A DNA stretch of 64,000 nucleotides from Paracoccaceae bacterium (GTDB taxonomy: Bacteria; Pseudomonadota; Alphaproteobacteria; Rhodobacterales; Rhodobacteraceae): NCBI GenBank assembly GCA_020630695.1, contig JAHDIS010000002.1:56606-120605 (forward strand), read 5' to 3'. Shown in pieces: positions 61,754-64,000 of the stretch; position 1 is the stretch's first letter; each line of letters opens with the position of its first letter. The position numbers and the translations under genes were made by a program. The notes beneath the pieces were generated by a model, which ran no database searches, was not told the DNA's origin, and worked only from the letters and a program-made list of their open reading frames with translations.

Positions 61754-62413
61754 ATGCTAGAGTTCGACATGGTCAGCAAGTCCTTTTGGACAGGCACCCA
61801 GCGCAAGATCATCCTTGATCGTGTGTCGTTCCGCGTTGAGCTGGGCCAAAGCCTTGGAATCCTGGCGCCAAACGGGACAGGCAAAACAACCCTGATCAAA
61901 ATGATGGCCGGTCTGGAAAAACCGGACGAAGGTGAAATTCGCCGCGGTTGCCGGATATCGTTCCCGCTTGGATATATGGGCGGAGTGGTGTCCAAAATCT
62001 CGGCACGTGAAAACGCACGGTACATTGCCCGGCTCTACGGTCTTGACCCGGACTATGTCGAAAGCTTTTGCCGATGGCTTTGCGATCTCAAGGAATACTT
62101 TGACCAGCCGATCGGCACCTATTCGTCCGGCATGCGGGCACGGTTTACCTTTTCGCTGATGCTTGCGCTGGATTTCGACATGTACCTGATCGACGAAGGC
62201 ATGCCGAATTCGACGGACACCGCCTTCAACAAGCGTGCAGGAGAGATCCTTGCAGAACGCTTGCGCACGACGACGATCATCATCGTCAGCCACCAGGCCC
62301 AAATCCTGGAAAAATTCGCCCGCAAGGCCGCTGTCCTCGTTGATGGCAAATTGCAAATGTTTGAAACCTTGGAAGAAGCGAAACAGCTCTATGACTACGA
62401 AACCCAAGGCTAA
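61754..62413 (+). CDS. Capsular polysaccharide export ABC ATPase (KpsT-like)
   Basis: A 219-residue ATPase for export of capsule or similar polysaccharide. Walker A reads APNGTGKTT (Ala in place of the first Gly), the signature is SSGM as in KpsT/Wzt proteins, and Walker B MYLIDEG, with HQAQ as the H-loop. It pairs with a separate membrane subunit, not seen here. It overlaps the next gene by 23 bases. The 172-base upstream gap has a GGCTCT-TAGATC-AGAGCC hairpin (61692-61709) and probably the operon promoter. Confidence 0.9.
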   Translation: MLEFDMVSKSFWTGTQRKIILDRVSFRVELGQSLGILAPNGTGKTTLIKMMAGLEKPDEGEIRRGCRISFPLGYMGGVVSKISARENARYIARLYGLDPDYVESFCRWLCDLKEYFDQPIGTYSSGMRARFTFSLMLALDFDMYLIDEGMPNSTDTAFNKRAGEILAERLRTTTIIIVSHQAQILEKFARKAAVLVDGKLQMFETLEEAKQLYDYETQG

Positions 62414-64000
62414 AAAGTTCCGCATCAAGCGGTCTGCCGCAGCTGGCTCAGCCAATTTGCCCGACGACATGGCCGCACAGCCCGCCGCGCCTAGGCCACA
62501 GCAACCGGCTGCGCCGACGCGTCCGGAACCGGTTGGCACGGGCCGCGCCGGCGAGGTAAGCTCGGCCAATCAGGTTGCTGCGGAAACCGACATCGATGCG
62601 ATCCGTCAGGAAGGGCTGACAGGCCGGCAGCTTCGTATGGCCCGTCGCGTCGCACAGAAACACGGATTGCCCGCGACCTCGGACTTTGATGCTGTTCGTT
62701 TGCTCAGAGCCAAGGGCATAGACCCTTTCCAACGCGCCAATATGTTGGAACTTGTGGTGCCCGGCGAAGGTGAGGCTGCGGCCAAAGCGAAGCCGCAACA
62801 ACCGACGCCGCAGCAACCGGGCCAGCCGCCTGCAGAGCAAAAGATTCAGCTCCCGCAGACCATGCAAGTTCAGAAACAGCAGCTTCCCTCCACCGAAATG
62901 GTGAATCCTGCAGAGCGTCGCGCTGCCGAAATCATGCAGATTCAACGGGATCTTTCAAAGCGGCGTCGTCGCAAAATGATGCTGTTGCTGACGCGTCTGG
63001 CGTTCTTCGTCGGATTGCCAACGCTTTTGGCTGGCTACTATTTCTACGCTGTGGCGACCCCGATGTACTCGACCAAATCCGAATTCCTTATCTTGAAGGC
63101 GGAAAACCAAGGCGGCGCCATGGGATCATTGTTCTCAGGCACCCAATTTGCGACCAATCAGGACGCCATCGCAGTTCAAAGCTATCTGGTGTCAAAAGAC
63201 GCCATGCTGCGGCTTGATCAGGACGTGGGCTTCAAGTCTCACTACACACAGGAATTTATCGATCCGATCCAGCGACTTGACGCAGAGCCATCGAACGAAG
63301 AGGCCTACAAGCTGTACAAGCGCAACATCGAGATTGGGTATGACCCGACCGAAGGCGTGATCAAGATGGAAATCATGGCCGCTGATGCCCAGACGGCAGC
63401 CGACTTCAGCAAGGCGCTGATTGGTTACGCTGAAGACCGGGTCGACAACTTGTCGCTGCGCAAACGGTCAAACGCCGTGGAAGACGCCGAAGCCGGGTTG
63501 CTCGAAGCCGAGATTTCACGCCGCGAGGCACAGGAAAAGTTGGTCCGCATGCAGCAGGAAGGCGCAATCATCGATCCCGAAGGCCGGATTGCTGCGCTGC
63601 GCGGACAGATCAACAACGTGGAAATCCAGCTTCAGGAAAAGAACCTGCAACTGGCGGCCCTGCTCGACAACAGCAGGCCAAACCGCGCCAAAGTTGAAGG
63701 CGCGCAAGGCGATGTCCGTCGTCTCGAGGCGCTATTGTCCGATCTGAACAATCAGATGGTTTCCGCGACCGAGGGCGAAGATTCTCTTGCGGAGAAGGCG
63801 GTTCAGATCAAGCTGGCTGAGGCGGACCTGGCCTCATCGGACCTGCGCTTGCAATCCGCCCTTGAACGTCTGGAGCAGGCACGCCGTGACGCGGATAGCC
63901 AGGCACGCTATCTGACCACCTCGGTCGAACCGGTCGCCTCTGAAGACCCCAGCTATCCACGCAAATTCGAGAACACTATTCTGGCCTTCCTGATCTTTGG
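62391..64000 (+). CDS. Capsule polysaccharide export inner-membrane protein (KpsE/Wzz-type), 3' end outside window
   Basis: An open frame from ATG 62391 to the window end codes for at least 536 residues. An N-terminal Pro/Gln/Ala-rich cytoplasmic part (1-195; MTTKPKAKKFRIKRSAAAGS, later QQPTPQQPGQPPAEQK) includes a small helical unit near 70-125. One membrane helix follows (about 197-222), then a periplasmic domain starting TPMYSTKSEFLILKAENQGG and a long coiled coil (about 360-500). A second membrane helix begins at ENTILAFLIFG. This is the KpsE/BexC/RkpR polysaccharide co-polymerase layout. It works with the KpsT-like ATPase before it. Confidence 0.9.
   Translation, partial: MTTKPKAKKFRIKRSAAAGSANLPDDMAAQPAAPRPQQPAAPTRPEPVGTGRAGEVSSANQVAAETDIDAIRQEGLTGRQLRMARRVAQKHGLPATSDFDAVRLLRAKGIDPFQRANMLELVVPGEGEAAAKAKPQQPTPQQPGQPPAEQKIQLPQTMQVQKQQLPSTEMVNPAERRAAEIMQIQRDLSKRRRRKMMLLLTRLAFFVGLPTLLAGYYFYAVATPMYSTKSEFLILKAENQGGAMGSLFSGTQFATNQDAIAVQSYLVSKDAMLRLDQDVGFKSHYTQEFIDPIQRLDAEPSNEEAYKLYKRNIEIGYDPTEGVIKMEIMAADAQTAADFSKALIGYAEDRVDNLSLRKRSNAVEDAEAGLLEAEISRREAQEKLVRMQQEGAIIDPEGRIAALRGQINNVEIQLQEKNLQLAALLDNSRPNRAKVEGAQGDVRRLEALLSDLNNQMVSATEGEDSLAEKAVQIKLAEADLASSDLRLQSALERLEQARRDADSQARYLTTSVEPVASEDPSYPRKFENTILAFLIF

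Noticed and set aside
1..64000. tRNA, rRNA, CRISPR arrays, transposases, integrases
   Set aside because: I looked through the intergenic regions for T-loop GGTTCRAATCC-type sequences, regular spacer repeats and transposase motifs and saw none.

Overview
The window looks like chromosomal DNA of a marine alphaproteobacterium of the Rhodobacteraceae (Roseobacter group). The grounds are the GC-rich codon use, family-typical proteins (TrcR/DUF1013, DUF1489, DUF2332, DUF2237, a six-gene Mrp antiporter with fused A and B subunits, cobalamin-dependent ribonucleotide reductase), a sorbitol/mannitol operon in the same order as smoEFGK-smoS-mtlK of Rhodobacter sphaeroides, and a beta-oxidation locus with MerR regulators. 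I see no rRNA, tRNA, CRISPR array, transposase or prophage. Genes are densely packed; only two gene-free stretches exceed 300 bases (24880-25195 and 30880-31322). All assignments come from reading the sequence, not from database searches.

Layout. 1-3452: 3' end of a short-chain dehydrogenase, rplY (L25) with its terminator, a major facilitator transporter, and an exported helical-repeat protein. 3504-8586: a minus-strand inositol-type sugar ABC operon (LacI regulator, TIM-barrel sugar isomerase, binding protein, permease, ATPase) with two matching palindromic operators; a membrane fatty acid desaturase diverges from it. 9762-20516: mixed housekeeping and hypothetical genes, including an apparently dead M48-like membrane protein, RNase T2, trcR, pth-DUF2332-serine hydrolase-DUF2237, trpB, a MATE exporter and two hotdog thioesterases. 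20623-30879: fatty-acid oxidation locus with two MerR regulators, two acyl-CoA dehydrogenases, a GST, thiolase, two unrecognised NTF2-like proteins and fadB. It holds ACGT-type operator boxes at two promoters and a 250-base inverted-repeat element. 31323-37267: mrpA(AB)CDEFG cation/proton antiporter. 37273-45049: smo operon and its LacI regulator.

45075-49927: nrdJ with possible NrdR boxes, a DUF1489 gene, yghU and truB. 49924-57605: a minus-strand run of peptide-type ABC permeases, a double ATPase, aldehyde dehydrogenase, a membrane protein, SDR, haloacid dehalogenase and alpha/beta hydrolase, with no binding protein. A P1-family peptidase diverges from it. 58749-61581: SseB-like protein, uracil-DNA glycosylase family protein, and an ArsR regulator with a metal-efflux permease whose reading frame is broken. 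61754-64000: start of a capsule/polysaccharide export locus (KpsT-type ATPase and KpsE-type inner-membrane protein, cut by the window end).

The points most worth following are: the inverted-repeat element at 24909-25156; the NTF2-like gene pair inside the beta-oxidation operon; the paired operators of the two LacI systems; hairpins placed just after both sugar-binding-protein genes; and the frameshifted efflux permease behind a double-operator ArsR promoter.
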